Positions 37,671 to 46,294 of a stretch of DNA of 64,000 nt are shown one piece after another (position 1 is the first letter of the stretch; each line of letters opens with the position of its first letter). Under the pieces are notes generated by a model. It saw only the letters and a program-made list of their open reading frames with translations, did no database searches and was not told where the DNA came from. The DNA is from Calothrix sp. NIES-4101 (lineage in GTDB: Bacteria > Cyanobacteriota > Cyanobacteriia > Cyanobacteriales > Nostocaceae): NCBI GenBank assembly GCA_004296455.1, contig AP018280.1, forward strand, positions 7,118,794-7,182,793. Reading direction: 5' to 3'. A program made the position numbers and the translations under genes.

Positions 37671-39059
37671 CTCACATCTTGCACCTGGAAATATGAATGT
37701 CAAAACCATGACTACGTGCAAGGGGAGTTAGCCGTTGAATATCAAGTAAAAGAAGATACACAATTATATGTGGAAAAATAGATTCAAGGGCAGATTGTGC
37801 AGCCTGACCCCAATCAGGTGGCGATGCGCCCTGAAAATGGAGATAAGTCCAATGGGCAATGAGGTAAGCAGTCAGTGAAAGGATAAGCCAGCGATACATA
37901 CCCAGCAGAGTCCCTTGCCCAAAACGGTGTAAGCCAAAACGATGCTTTGCAGTTTTAAACCACCCCTCAATCTGCCACCGACGCTTGCCCCACCACTTAA
38001 GAGTAGAAGCTTTAATTGGACGAGTAGACAAAACAAAGCGTTTTTCTAGTTTGCCATTATCGCGTTTTAAGTAATACCAAGAAACGGTAACGGGGAAATT
38101 TAAACCAAATAAATAAACCTGTTGACCCTGTTGATGTAAACGTCTTAAAAATCTGCCATCAGCCAACTTACGACTACTAGATACACCTGTAACAGCATGA
38201 TATTTAAGCCGACGTACACCCTCAAGGAATTCTACACTGCCAAAGGCTGTGTCAGCTAAAATAATTGTTTGAAAATGTTGAGTTAAAGAAAGAGGTAAAC
38301 GTTTAACCAGTTTGAGCCCAAGCATTGCAGGGGAAGGAGTTCCCTTACCTCGCCAAACACGAAAACTCCAAGGAATGCGCCATTGTCCTATTACCAAATA
38401 AACTACGACTAGATGGAGACCACGCTTACCATTATAGACTTTGATTAAATCACTAAATTCTGGGAATTTGCCACGTTTTTCTAAAGTCGTCAGGTCAATA
38501 ATTACTTGTAAAAATGGTCTGCGCCCTTTGCCTGATGACGATAATGAATTGATAACTTTTTGTAATACTGAAGAGCGAATTATCCGAATCATTTCCCTTG
38601 TTGACCAAGGATTGATATTTAAAAATCGACTGATTGCGCTTGGGGATTTTGTCTGACTATGTTCAGGTAATGGGTGTCCTTGTGCCTCTAAGAATAACGC
38701 CAACATCGCTTCTAGGTTATCTTTTTGGTACTGCGTCGGCATCAGTTCTTTGAGGGTGTACACTAAATCTTGGGCGTGAGCAAGCATTTTCTTAGTGCTT
38801 TGTTTAATCAGATATTTCACGCCTTTTCTCTCATGTTTTCGGTTGCCAATGCAAATCTGACAATTTCATGGCGGTCATCCCCTTTGAAACGTACAGCATC
38901 TTAGCATCTGTTATTTTGGCATCCGAACCCGTAGTATTAGTTAGCTTGTAGTATTATTAATTACCTTTTTTTTGCTTTCGACAAGCCTTTGCTTCCTGTA
39001 AGATTTTGCATCATTATATTCGCTTTTACGTGTTTACACAGCTAGGTGCAAGATATGAG
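37671..39059 (-). mobile_element. Insertion sequence, IS4/IS701-like, 1389 bp
   Basis: Terminal inverted repeats CTCACATCTTGCACCTGG (left) and CTCATATCTTGCACCTAG (right, reverse strand), 16 of 18 identical, flanked by a 4-bp duplication TCGT. It holds one DDE transposase gene whose stop codon lies inside the left inverted repeat. Four-base duplications are typical of the IS701 group. Exact duplications, near-perfect ends and an intact transposase all point to recent insertion. Confidence 0.88.
37672..38820 (-). CDS. DDE transposase of the IS4/IS701 superfamily
   Basis: 382 residues, GTG start at 38820. The acidic triad is visible as D in LQVIIDLTTLEKRGKF (about residue 108), D in IILADTAFGSVEFL (about 190), and E in RRWQIEGWFKTAKHRFG (about 285, the Y/W-x2-R-x3-E-x6-K motif). 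The C-terminus SRCKM is coded by the inverted repeat itself. The frame is intact, so the element is likely able to move. Family placement between IS4 and IS701 is by motif only. Confidence 0.88.
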   Translation of the reverse strand: MKYLIKQSTKKMLAHAQDLVYTLKELMPTQYQKDNLEAMLALFLEAQGHPLPEHSQTKSPSAISRFLNINPWSTREMIRIIRSSVLQKVINSLSSSGKGRRPFLQVIIDLTTLEKRGKFPEFSDLIKVYNGKRGLHLVVVYLVIGQWRIPWSFRVWRGKGTPSPAMLGLKLVKRLPLSLTQHFQTIILADTAFGSVEFLEGVRRLKYHAVTGVSSSRKLADGRFLRRLHQQGQQVYLFGLNFPVTVSWYYLKRDNGKLEKRFVLSTRPIKASTLKWWGKRRWQIEGWFKTAKHRFGLHRFGQGTLLGMYRWLILSLTAYLIAHWTYLHFQGASPPDWGQAAQSALESIFPHIIVYLLLLDIQRLTPLARSHGFDIHISRCKM

Positions 39060-39063
39060 TCGT
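39060..39063. repeat. Target site duplication, right copy
   Basis: TCGT directly after the right IS end; pairs with 37667-37670. Confidence 0.75.
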
Positions 39064-40833
39064 CAGTTGCTTGTGGTCTTGCTTGGGGAGATTTTGAACG
39101 TTCTACCAGCCATGAAATAATCTCAGAATGTAAAGGTCGTTGTTGAGCACTTAATTCGACTAATTTATTTTCTAATACAGATATAGAGCGTAGTTCTGGT
39201 TTACTACTACATAATTGTAAAATACCATAATTTAACCAAAAAAATTGCCAGTCATCTTTACCAACTTGTTCTTCATAGCTTTTTAAATCGCCACTTTCTA
39301 AAATACTTCCCGATACTTTCGGCTGACCATGCCCTGGAATAAAATTTACATTATTTAAATTTACATCAGACTGAGATAACTCCTTTGCTGCATCTGGATT
39401 TTCTACAAAAAGTCGAAATAACAGACTTTTACCAGTTCCTTTAGCACCACGAATTAACCAAGTTCGATTACTTAAAAATTTAGGAAAATCTTCTGTACGT
39501 TGAAATATATTAGGAATATTATCTGGTTCTAATTCTTGCGCTGTAGCAGCCTGAAATTCTAACTCATAAAGAATCTTTTTTCTGTCATCAACAGGCTTTG
39601 TTAGTATATTATATTTTGTATCTGGCAAACTTGCATCAATGGTATCAGCAAGAGGTAGATATACATCTATTAAACTTTTCGGTACATCATTAACCAGGCT
39701 AGATAAAGTAGCTATATTTGGATTATATAAAACCTCATAATAAAGTTGCCCAATAGTTGTTTCATTTGGTAATCCCCAGTTATCCTCAATCCATGCTTCG
39801 ACTTTATTTATCCAAATTTTATGTAATTCAGGTGTGACCGTTGGTATAGGAGTTAGTAAAAATATTATGTCAGGTTTACCTTGATACTCTTGCTGTTTAC
39901 GAGTTGCTTGTACAACCCAACGTAATCCCTGAAAACTTTGCTCAGTTGGTGAAAAACAAACTATAGCAGTATCAGCTAGGTCAAAAAGAGCAACTGCTCC
40001 TTCATCAGTAAATCCAGGACGTGCATCAATTAAAATTATATCTGGTTCCAATTTAGATTTAATATCTTCTATCAGTTGTTCAATAGGATTAATTCCACGG
40101 CGGTAGAAAGAGCGTAAATTTAAGTCTGCTAGTCGATGAATATAATTTTCATCATATTCACCAACTGGAACTAAAAATAATTCGCCACGAGTTTGCAAGT
40201 TTATCTTTTTTATACAATCGCTTATATTGGGAATATCTTCTTCTGGAGTTAGACCACGTTGATGTAAATAATCTAGAACTCCATAATTTTGTCCAATTTT
40301 ATTTTCAATATCTGGCTGGAAAAGAATCGAAATCCCAGGTGCCTCCAAATCAAAATCAACCATCACTACTCTACGATTACGAGTTGCTAATATACCAGCC
40401 ACTAGACCTAAAGCAGTGGAACGGCCAACACCTCCTTTAAAAGAGTAAAAAGTAATAATTAAAGGTTTTTTCGGAGTATCTTCATCTGCCTCAATTGACC
40501 TTTCTGCTTCTGGAGCCATTAATATTTCTGACCATAAAGGTAATTGGATATACTGGGCATTCTCTCTAGCATCTTCCTGTGAAGTTAATAGTTCATAACC
40601 AGAAATAGGATATTGACCGAGATTAAATTCTGGATTGAGAAGACCTAACAAATAATCTATTTTTTCTTCACGTTCAACTAAAGTCTTTCCTTGAAAAATT
40701 TTGCTAACTATTTTAATTTTTAGCCAACCTAATGAAGTCCTTTTGACACTTACTTTAACTTTCTTGTCATCAGGTTCTAAATGCTTGATTAGGTGATCTT
40801 GAATAATATCAGGTGTAAATGTTGTTGATAATG

Positions 40834-41277
40834 TCATGAGATTTCACCTTGCTTCTCTAATAAAAATTTATATAATATCTGCACTGACTGAATAAATTTT
40901 TTGCTCGATTCTTCGTTACCTGTTTTGTCAGAATAACGTAACTCATCATTACGCCAAGAAGATGTTATGCAGTTCCATGCATCTTTATATTTACCTGTAC
41001 GATCTGTTTGTATGGAACGTTCTACTACAGGTAAAGCACTTAATAATGTAACTAAATTATGCAAGCTTGCTCCTTGTAGTCCTTTCTGAAAAATCCTAGT
41101 CTCTTTAAAGTTATTTTCACCTTCTTCGTGACATATAAGAGATTTCATAGAACATTCAATAGCATAACCCCCTAAATAAATAGCGCCCGTCCAGCGTTTT
41201 TGGCTATGTAAGACTTGAGCGTCTTCAAATCTACGACGAGAAGCACCTAGTTGACAACATTTGTCGTAAGTATCCAT
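40834..41277 (-). CDS. HEPN-like domain protein, partner of the KGGVGR ATPase
   Basis: 147 residues from ATG 41277 (a TTG precedes it). Residues about 15-50 (RRFEDAQVLHSQKRWTGAIYLGGYAIECSMKSLI) have the HEPN pattern: a helix of A/L residues, then A-x-Y-L-x-G-Y-A-I-E-C-x-x-K. A later LRYSD also suits HEPN folds. The RNase motif R-x4-6-H of toxic HEPN proteins is not seen (the nearest spacing is R-x7-H), so nuclease activity is doubtful. Its stop codon overlaps the ATPase start (ATGA), so the two are coupled and probably interact. HEPN proteins commonly accompany nucleotidyltransferases or ATPases in toxin-antitoxin and defence loci; that role is inference. Confidence 0.72.
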   Translation of the reverse strand: MDTYDKCCQLGASRRRFEDAQVLHSQKRWTGAIYLGGYAIECSMKSLICHEEGENNFKETRIFQKGLQGASLHNLVTLLSALPVVERSIQTDRTGKYKDAWNCITSSWRNDELRYSDKTGNEESSKKFIQSVQILYKFLLEKQGEIS

Positions 41278-41442
41278 CAAGCGTATGTCTTAATTCTATG
41301 TAATATAAGAAATTTACCATTAGAAGCATCGTAATCTGTTTAATTTTATGACATTACTGAATCATGAGATTATTTTGCCTAATTTTCAACCTATTATCAC
41401 GAGTTTTAAGTACCATTTTTTCCATACTGATGCAACGCCTAA

Positions 41443-41474
41443 GAAAAAACCGCCATTGAAAAAGTCAAGGCGGT
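41443..41474 (-). terminator. Rho-independent terminator of the ycf45 gene
   Basis: Read on the minus strand: ACCGCCTTGA, 5-base loop, TCAATGGCGGT (one bulge), then TTTTTTC. It lies about 48 bases past the R3H ATPase stop codon at 41522. Strong GC stem with a U-run. Confidence 0.85.
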
Positions 41475-41521
41475 AGTGAAAAAGAAAAATTGAGATTCAG
41501 ACTTGTTTGTATGTACTTTAC

Positions 41522-43282
41522 CTAAGCTGGATAAATCCGTAATCTCCGGTTTGGTTCCTCACCGAAACTATCAGACTTTAAGCGATAATGCTCGACTAAT
41601 TCATGTTGCATTTTCCGCACTTGAGCCGATCGCGGTAACAATTCTACAGGTTGCCCTTTGGGAATTACAATCTGTTCAACAGCTAACCGCGCTTCCTCTA
41701 AGGCATCCATTTCATCCTCGCTACCATTATGCATCAATAGTTGCAACTCGCGTTCGTCGCTAAAATCTGGATCATCCATATTCAGCATTCGTCGTAAGCC
41801 GCGAGTAATCTGCGGTATGGTACTCGATTTAATCATGTGCAATGGCAAATGTCTCGACTTCGCCAATTGCCTTAACTTGGCGTGGTTTTTCACATGCGAT
41901 CGCAATGCTAAAATTGAATCAGCATTATCGAGGTCTTTTGTCAAGACTACAGGTAAATTAAGCACCTTCACAACCTGTTCCAGTTGATGGCGACTGACAC
42001 CGTAGGGGTAAATGTGCAAAGGCAAATCTTCGCCGTTTGGCCCTGAGTGATGTGGGCGATCGTCAAAACCAAAACTACGATCATCCAGTCCCCATGCTTC
42101 CTCATTCAATAAGCGGTCAAACTCACTACGTCCAGATAAATTGATGGGTTCATTGGGTACTGCCTGCAATGGTGCCATTTTTCCAGAAGAACGCCAGCCA
42201 TTAACTTGACGTGCCGGAGCAAATGCCTCCTCTACATGTGCCACTTGTCCGTTACTACGACCATTTCCGTTACCATTAATTGCTGTCAAATGACGAGCGA
42301 TCGCAACTTTACCATGATCATCAAGGGTTCGAGTTTGCGGATTCGGTTGACGACCACGTAATAATGCATCAACGGTATCAGCCACACTTTCATGAACCAC
42401 CCAGCGCTGGCGCTCGTGCATTTCCACCGCAATATCAAAAGTCGGTAGTGCTTTCCGCTCTAGCACCGTCTTCTGACTGCCGCGTCGTCTTGCTTCATCA
42501 TCTCCCAATGTCACAGCTTGGATGCCACCGACTAAATCTGATAAAGTTGGGTTTTTAATCAGGTTCTCAATTTGGTTCCCATGTGCCGTACCAACTAACT
42601 GCACCCCACGCTCGGCAATGGTACGCGCCGCTAAAGCTTCCAGTTCTGTACCAATTTCATCAATAACGATAACTTCTGGCATGTGGTTTTCCACAGCCTC
42701 AATCATGACTTGATGTTGCTCGCTTGGATGGGCAACTTGCATTCTGCGGGCTTTGCCGATCGCCGGATGGGGAACATCGCCATCACCAGCAATTTCATTT
42801 GAGGAATCAATTATGACCACGCGCTTGTTCAGTTCATCTGCCAAAACGCGGGCAATCTCGCGCAGAGCAGTAGTTTTACCTACCCCTGGGCGACCTAGCA
42901 TGAGGATCGATTTACCAGTTTCTACCAAATCGCGAATCATGCCAATGGTTCCGTAAACAGCCCTACCGACACGACAAGTTAAACCAATTATCTTGCCAGT
43001 ACGGTTACGGATGGCGCTGATTCGATGCAGGGTTTGCTCTATTCCCGCACGGTTATCTCCACCAAAAATTCCCACTCGTTGAATGCAATCATCAATTTGA
43101 GCTTGATTTATCGCGACTTCGCTCAGATATTCTGCTCCTTGGGGAAAGCGAGCTTCTGGGCGGCGACCTAAATCCAAGACCACTTCTACTAAACTATCTC
43201 GTTGCGGGTGATTCTCAAGAACTTGCCGCAGGTCTTGGGGCAAAATATCTAATAACTTTTGGAGATCTTCTGTAATCGTCAT
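41522..43282 (-). CDS. ycf45: AAA ATPase with R3H domain, Ycf45/SpoIIIAA-like
   Basis: 586 residues. A SpoIIIAA/secretion-type P-loop ATPase core spans about 60-300: GRPGVGKTTALREIARVL (P-loop near residue 130), PEVIVIDEIGTELEALAART (Walker B), and VGTAHGNQIENLIKNP. After a variable linker rich in N, G and R, the end (about 530-586) is an R3H-type nucleic-acid-binding domain, LLPRSAQVRKMQHELVEHYRLKSDS. It matches cyanobacterial and algal-plastid Ycf45. The family binds single-stranded nucleic acid; its cell role is unsettled. It lies 89 bases downstream of ldpA on the same strand, so the two may be co-transcribed. Confidence 0.88.
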   Translation of the reverse strand: MTITEDLQKLLDILPQDLRQVLENHPQRDSLVEVVLDLGRRPEARFPQGAEYLSEVAINQAQIDDCIQRVGIFGGDNRAGIEQTLHRISAIRNRTGKIIGLTCRVGRAVYGTIGMIRDLVETGKSILMLGRPGVGKTTALREIARVLADELNKRVVIIDSSNEIAGDGDVPHPAIGKARRMQVAHPSEQHQVMIEAVENHMPEVIVIDEIGTELEALAARTIAERGVQLVGTAHGNQIENLIKNPTLSDLVGGIQAVTLGDDEARRRGSQKTVLERKALPTFDIAVEMHERQRWVVHESVADTVDALLRGRQPNPQTRTLDDHGKVAIARHLTAINGNGNGRSNGQVAHVEEAFAPARQVNGWRSSGKMAPLQAVPNEPINLSGRSEFDRLLNEEAWGLDDRSFGFDDRPHHSGPNGEDLPLHIYPYGVSRHQLEQVVKVLNLPVVLTKDLDNADSILALRSHVKNHAKLRQLAKSRHLPLHMIKSSTIPQITRGLRRMLNMDDPDFSDERELQLLMHNGSEDEMDALEEARLAVEQIVIPKGQPVELLPRSAQVRKMQHELVEHYRLKSDSFGEEPNRRLRIYPA

Positions 43283-43371
43283 GCTTTTTATGGTGACGTT
43301 TATTAGAGATAGTGGGCGGCTTCCACACCCGTTTACCCGCCAACGTAGGTAGGTGTGCGAGTGGGCAATAT

Positions 43372-44523
43372 TTAGCTGATTTGCTGTGATTTAATCTGGG
43401 AAACGAGAGAATGAGCGAGATTAACTGCTTGCCAAAGCAATTCTTTGTCATCCTCTAAGCGGACAGTGGTTGTTGCACTTGTGAGTTTCACCTCCTTTGC
43501 TTCTAATTGTTCGAGAACAGGTGACAGCAATACACGGGCATAGCTACCGTAGGCTACCCCAGAAATTGCAGACACGGGAAATGGAGAATGTAACGACGTG
43601 GAAAGATTTTGTAAGGAAATATTTCCTGTGCCATCCTTCCTCAACAATCCCATTGCTTTTAATTTGGCAACGGTATAACTGTTGGTTCCTCCTGCTAGTT
43701 GCACATAACCCGGTATCTTGGCTGCCAAAACTTTTTGCCCTAGTTTCACGGTTGCTACCGTAGTCCCATCGCCAATATCACCACTCATGGGACGACCATC
43801 GGTTTGCCAAACTAATGCACTCTCAAGGGGAGTGATTAGATCATATAGGGCATGTAAATAATCAATTAAACCTTCACCATCGGCACAACTGATGGCTATC
43901 AACTTTAGCTGCTTTAGATGCGGTTCTATCGCCTGCCACAATCGCTTAAACTCTGCAAAACGCCCAACTTGCGTATGAATTTCGACAGCATCGACTCCTG
44001 TTGATAGTACCAATGGCGCGATCGCTCCTGGTGTTGATACATATGAACTTGTATAAACAATATCATAAGGACAGATGGGGACACAACGACCGCAGCCATA
44101 ACATTTATCAGATGTGACACCTGAGAAATTATCCTGTTGGTTAAAAACGATCGCTTGGGCAGGACAGATTTTTTCGCAAGGGCGGGTACAGCTTGGGGGA
44201 CACAAGGCTGGATTAAATTCAGCTTTACGGAAGTGGGGGTCTTCTCCGTCGTTTAAACTAACCATTAAATAGGGCAGTTTGGCATTTTTACCGTAGCCAA
44301 GTTTGCGAGAATCTGGTATAAGAGTTGAGGCAACTGTCAAAGCCTCACGGGCAGATGCAATTACAGCTGGATCGGCAGCAACATCTATGCAGTCAGCGCC
44401 CGCCAAAGTGTAGGCTAGAGTTAAACTTCTGACCGCAGGCAGATGTTGGAAGCTGGCTCCACAAATTAGCTTGAACCAGTGTCCTTGTTTGAGTGAAAGT
44501 AAAGGGTTTAACAGATCGGTCAC
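43372..44523 (-). CDS. ldpA: Circadian-clock input iron-sulfur protein LdpA
   Basis: LdpA binds iron-sulfur clusters, senses the redox state of the photosynthetic chain and tunes circadian period to light intensity, interacting with clock proteins in Synechococcus elongatus. 383 residues: a TIM-barrel-like N-terminal domain (LICGASFQHLPAVRSLTLAYTLAGADCIDVAADP), then two 4Fe-4S motifs, CPPSCTRPCEKICP and CYGCGRCVPICP (about residues 108-150), and a C-terminal domain with GGTNSYTVAKL. Start is GTG at 44523 without a strong ribosome binding site. It is another light-related gene in this window. Confidence 0.88.
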   Translation of the reverse strand: MTDLLNPLLSLKQGHWFKLICGASFQHLPAVRSLTLAYTLAGADCIDVAADPAVIASAREALTVASTLIPDSRKLGYGKNAKLPYLMVSLNDGEDPHFRKAEFNPALCPPSCTRPCEKICPAQAIVFNQQDNFSGVTSDKCYGCGRCVPICPYDIVYTSSYVSTPGAIAPLVLSTGVDAVEIHTQVGRFAEFKRLWQAIEPHLKQLKLIAISCADGEGLIDYLHALYDLITPLESALVWQTDGRPMSGDIGDGTTVATVKLGQKVLAAKIPGYVQLAGGTNSYTVAKLKAMGLLRKDGTGNISLQNLSTSLHSPFPVSAISGVAYGSYARVLLSPVLEQLEAKEVKLTSATTTVRLEDDKELLWQAVNLAHSLVSQIKSQQIS

Positions 44524-44637
44524 ATTTCTATTATGCTATTTGTGACAGAAAATTGTAGCCGCCAAGCAAGAAAAAGTTTTGAATTTTAAATGTATTTTGC
44601 CTTTTGCCGCTAATTGAGTAAATATCTCACCTATGGG

Positions 44638-46104
44638 TTATTGCTGAATTGGAATTTCGATGATAAATTTACTACCCTCTCCCACTATCGAGTCGTAAGT
44701 CAAGGTTCCTTGATGTTTTTGGACTATTATTTGGTAGCTAATAGATAAGCCAAGTCCAGTACCTTTACCTACAGGTTTAGTTGTAAAAAATGGATCAAAA
44801 ACACGCGATCGCACAGATTCTTCAATACCAGGGCCATTGTCTGATATAGAAATTTTGACGGTATTCATATCGGTGACTTGCGTCTGAATGTGAATTTGGG
44901 GGATGAGGGATTGGGTATAGATTAAGGACGATTGTGAAGAGATGTAGTAATTTTTCCCAGAGTCTGGGGATTGGTTGCGGGAATCTTGGGGGTAGTTATC
45001 ATTATTACCAGTGTCATTACTATCTAAGTTTGTGTCTAGATTCTCTTCGGTCAAGTCATCTGGTGTTAAATTTGATTTGATGTTATTGTTGCCCATTCGC
45101 CATGCTCCATTTCCCATTTCTAAAGCATCAATGGCATTATTTAAAATATGCATAAATACTTGATTTAGTTCGCCAGGGAAACAAGTAATTGGGGGCAAGG
45201 TATTGTAATTTTTGACAACTGCGATCGCTGGACGATGTGCTGTCGAATTGAGCCTATGCTCTAACATAATTAATGTATTATCAATACCCTGGTGGATATT
45301 GACTGACTTCATTTTTGCTTCATCAAATCGTGAAAAGTTTTGCAGGGAGATGACAATTTCCCGAATGCGATCGGCTCCGCGATACATGGCATTCATTAAG
45401 TTTTGCAAGTCATTCACAACAAAATTGAAGTCTATTTCTTTAATTTTTGCTTTAACTTTAGGTGTTGGTTCTGGATATTCTTGCTGATATATATCAATTA
45501 AATTTAATAAATCTTGAACGTATTGATTTGCATATTGAATATTCCCATAAATAAAGCTGACGGGATTATTAATTTCATGAGCTACCCCTGCAACCAATTG
45601 TCCCAATGCAATCATCTTTTCATTCTGGATTTGTTGTACTTGGGCTATTTTTAAATCATCAAATGCTTTTTGTAATAACAAGTTTTTTTCCTGCAATCTA
45701 ATTTGCAACAATCGTAAATTGATTTGATTTTCTATTCGCAGTACAACCTCTGCACCATGAAAAGGTTTAGTGATATAGTCTACTCCACCCACATCAAAAG
45801 CTTTGACTTTATCTAAAACATCATCTAAAGCACTGATAAAAATAACTGGAATGCCAGAGGTTTCTTCATTAGCTTTGAGTTGTTGGCAAACTTCATAACC
45901 ATCCATACCAGGCATGTTAATGTCTAGCAAAATCACATCAGGAAGAAGCATTTTACAGGCTGTCAGCGCCATCTTACCATTTAAGGCTTTACGAACTTCA
46001 TACCCTTGTCCTGTCAGCATTGCGGATAAAAGTCGCAGGTTGTCAGGTGTATCATCGACAACCAAAATATTTGCTTTATAGTTGTTATTTCGCTCTAAAA
46101 GCAT
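44638..46104 (-). CDS. REC-histidine kinase with repeat-derived insert
   Basis: 488 residues: N-terminal receiver (about 12-130, [13 protein letters not shown] in [14 protein letters not shown] in YITKPF), coiled coil, HisKA with [17 protein letters not shown], HATPase with [10 protein letters not shown] (N box), SDNGPGIEE and GKGTGLGLS. Between the N box and the G1 box is an 80-residue insert (about 325-405, [15 protein letters not shown]... [13 protein letters not shown]) low in complexity, whose DNA near 44890-45110 looks like genome repeat phrases in frame. The kinase motifs are all intact. It shares a closely related receiver with the next gene upstream, 190 bases away on the same strand, and the pair may form one signalling unit. 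Confidence 0.92.
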   Translation of the reverse strand: MLLERNNNYKANILVVDDTPDNLRLLSAMLTGQGYEVRKALNGKMALTACKMLLPDVILLDINMPGMDGYEVCQQLKANEETSGIPVIFISALDDVLDKVKAFDVGGVDYITKPFHGAEVVLRIENQINLRLLQIRLQEKNLLLQKAFDDLKIAQVQQIQNEKMIALGQLVAGVAHEINNPVSFIYGNIQYANQYVQDLLNLIDIYQQEYPEPTPKVKAKIKEIDFNFVVNDLQNLMNAMYRGADRIREIVISLQNFSRFDEAKMKSVNIHQGIDNTLIMLEHRLNSTAHRPAIAVVKNYNTLPPITCFPGELNQVFMHILNNAIDALEMGNGAWRMGNNNIKSNLTPDDLTEENLDTNLDSNDTGNNDNYPQDSRNQSPDSGKNYYISSQSSLIYTQSLIPQIHIQTQVTDMNTVKISISDNGPGIEESVRSRVFDPFFTTKPVGKGTGLGLSISYQIIVQKHQGTLTYDSIVGEGSKFIIEIPIQQ

Positions 46105-46294
46105 TTTGAGTCAAACTCTATCTTTTTTAATATTACAGTTTATTTTATATATTTAATAGAGTTTCTTTATTTCTGTATATTATCGATATTCCCACTATTC
46201 AGGAGAATGGTGTAAACATATCTAATTCTAGCAAACACAAATATGTAGTAGATATAAAGCTTCTCATCTCTTGTACTTGAGTAATATTTTTTGA

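Larger units (their letters stand above)
36772..40837 (-). pseudogene. KGGVGR-motif ParA-like ATPase gene, split by an insertion sequence
   Basis: An 890-residue gene cut after codon 592 by the IS at 37671-39059. The 5' part (40837 to 39060) has a ParA/MinD-like domain with deviant Walker A KGGVGRST (residues 134-141), Walker B DIILIDARPG, and a second P-loop GAKGTGKS (464-471) in a STAND/AAA-like region. The 3' part (37666 to 36772, 298 codons) is helical and ends LYLYGLNMVRKGQR. If the IS and one copy of its TCGT duplication are removed, codon 593 becomes GAG and the two frames join without error. As it stands a 603-residue truncated form (stop at 39026, last residues from the IS) can be made. 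The ATG at 40837 overlaps the upstream HEPN gene by ATGA. Function unknown; KGGVGR ATPases often occur in accessory conflict-type loci. Confidence 0.85.
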
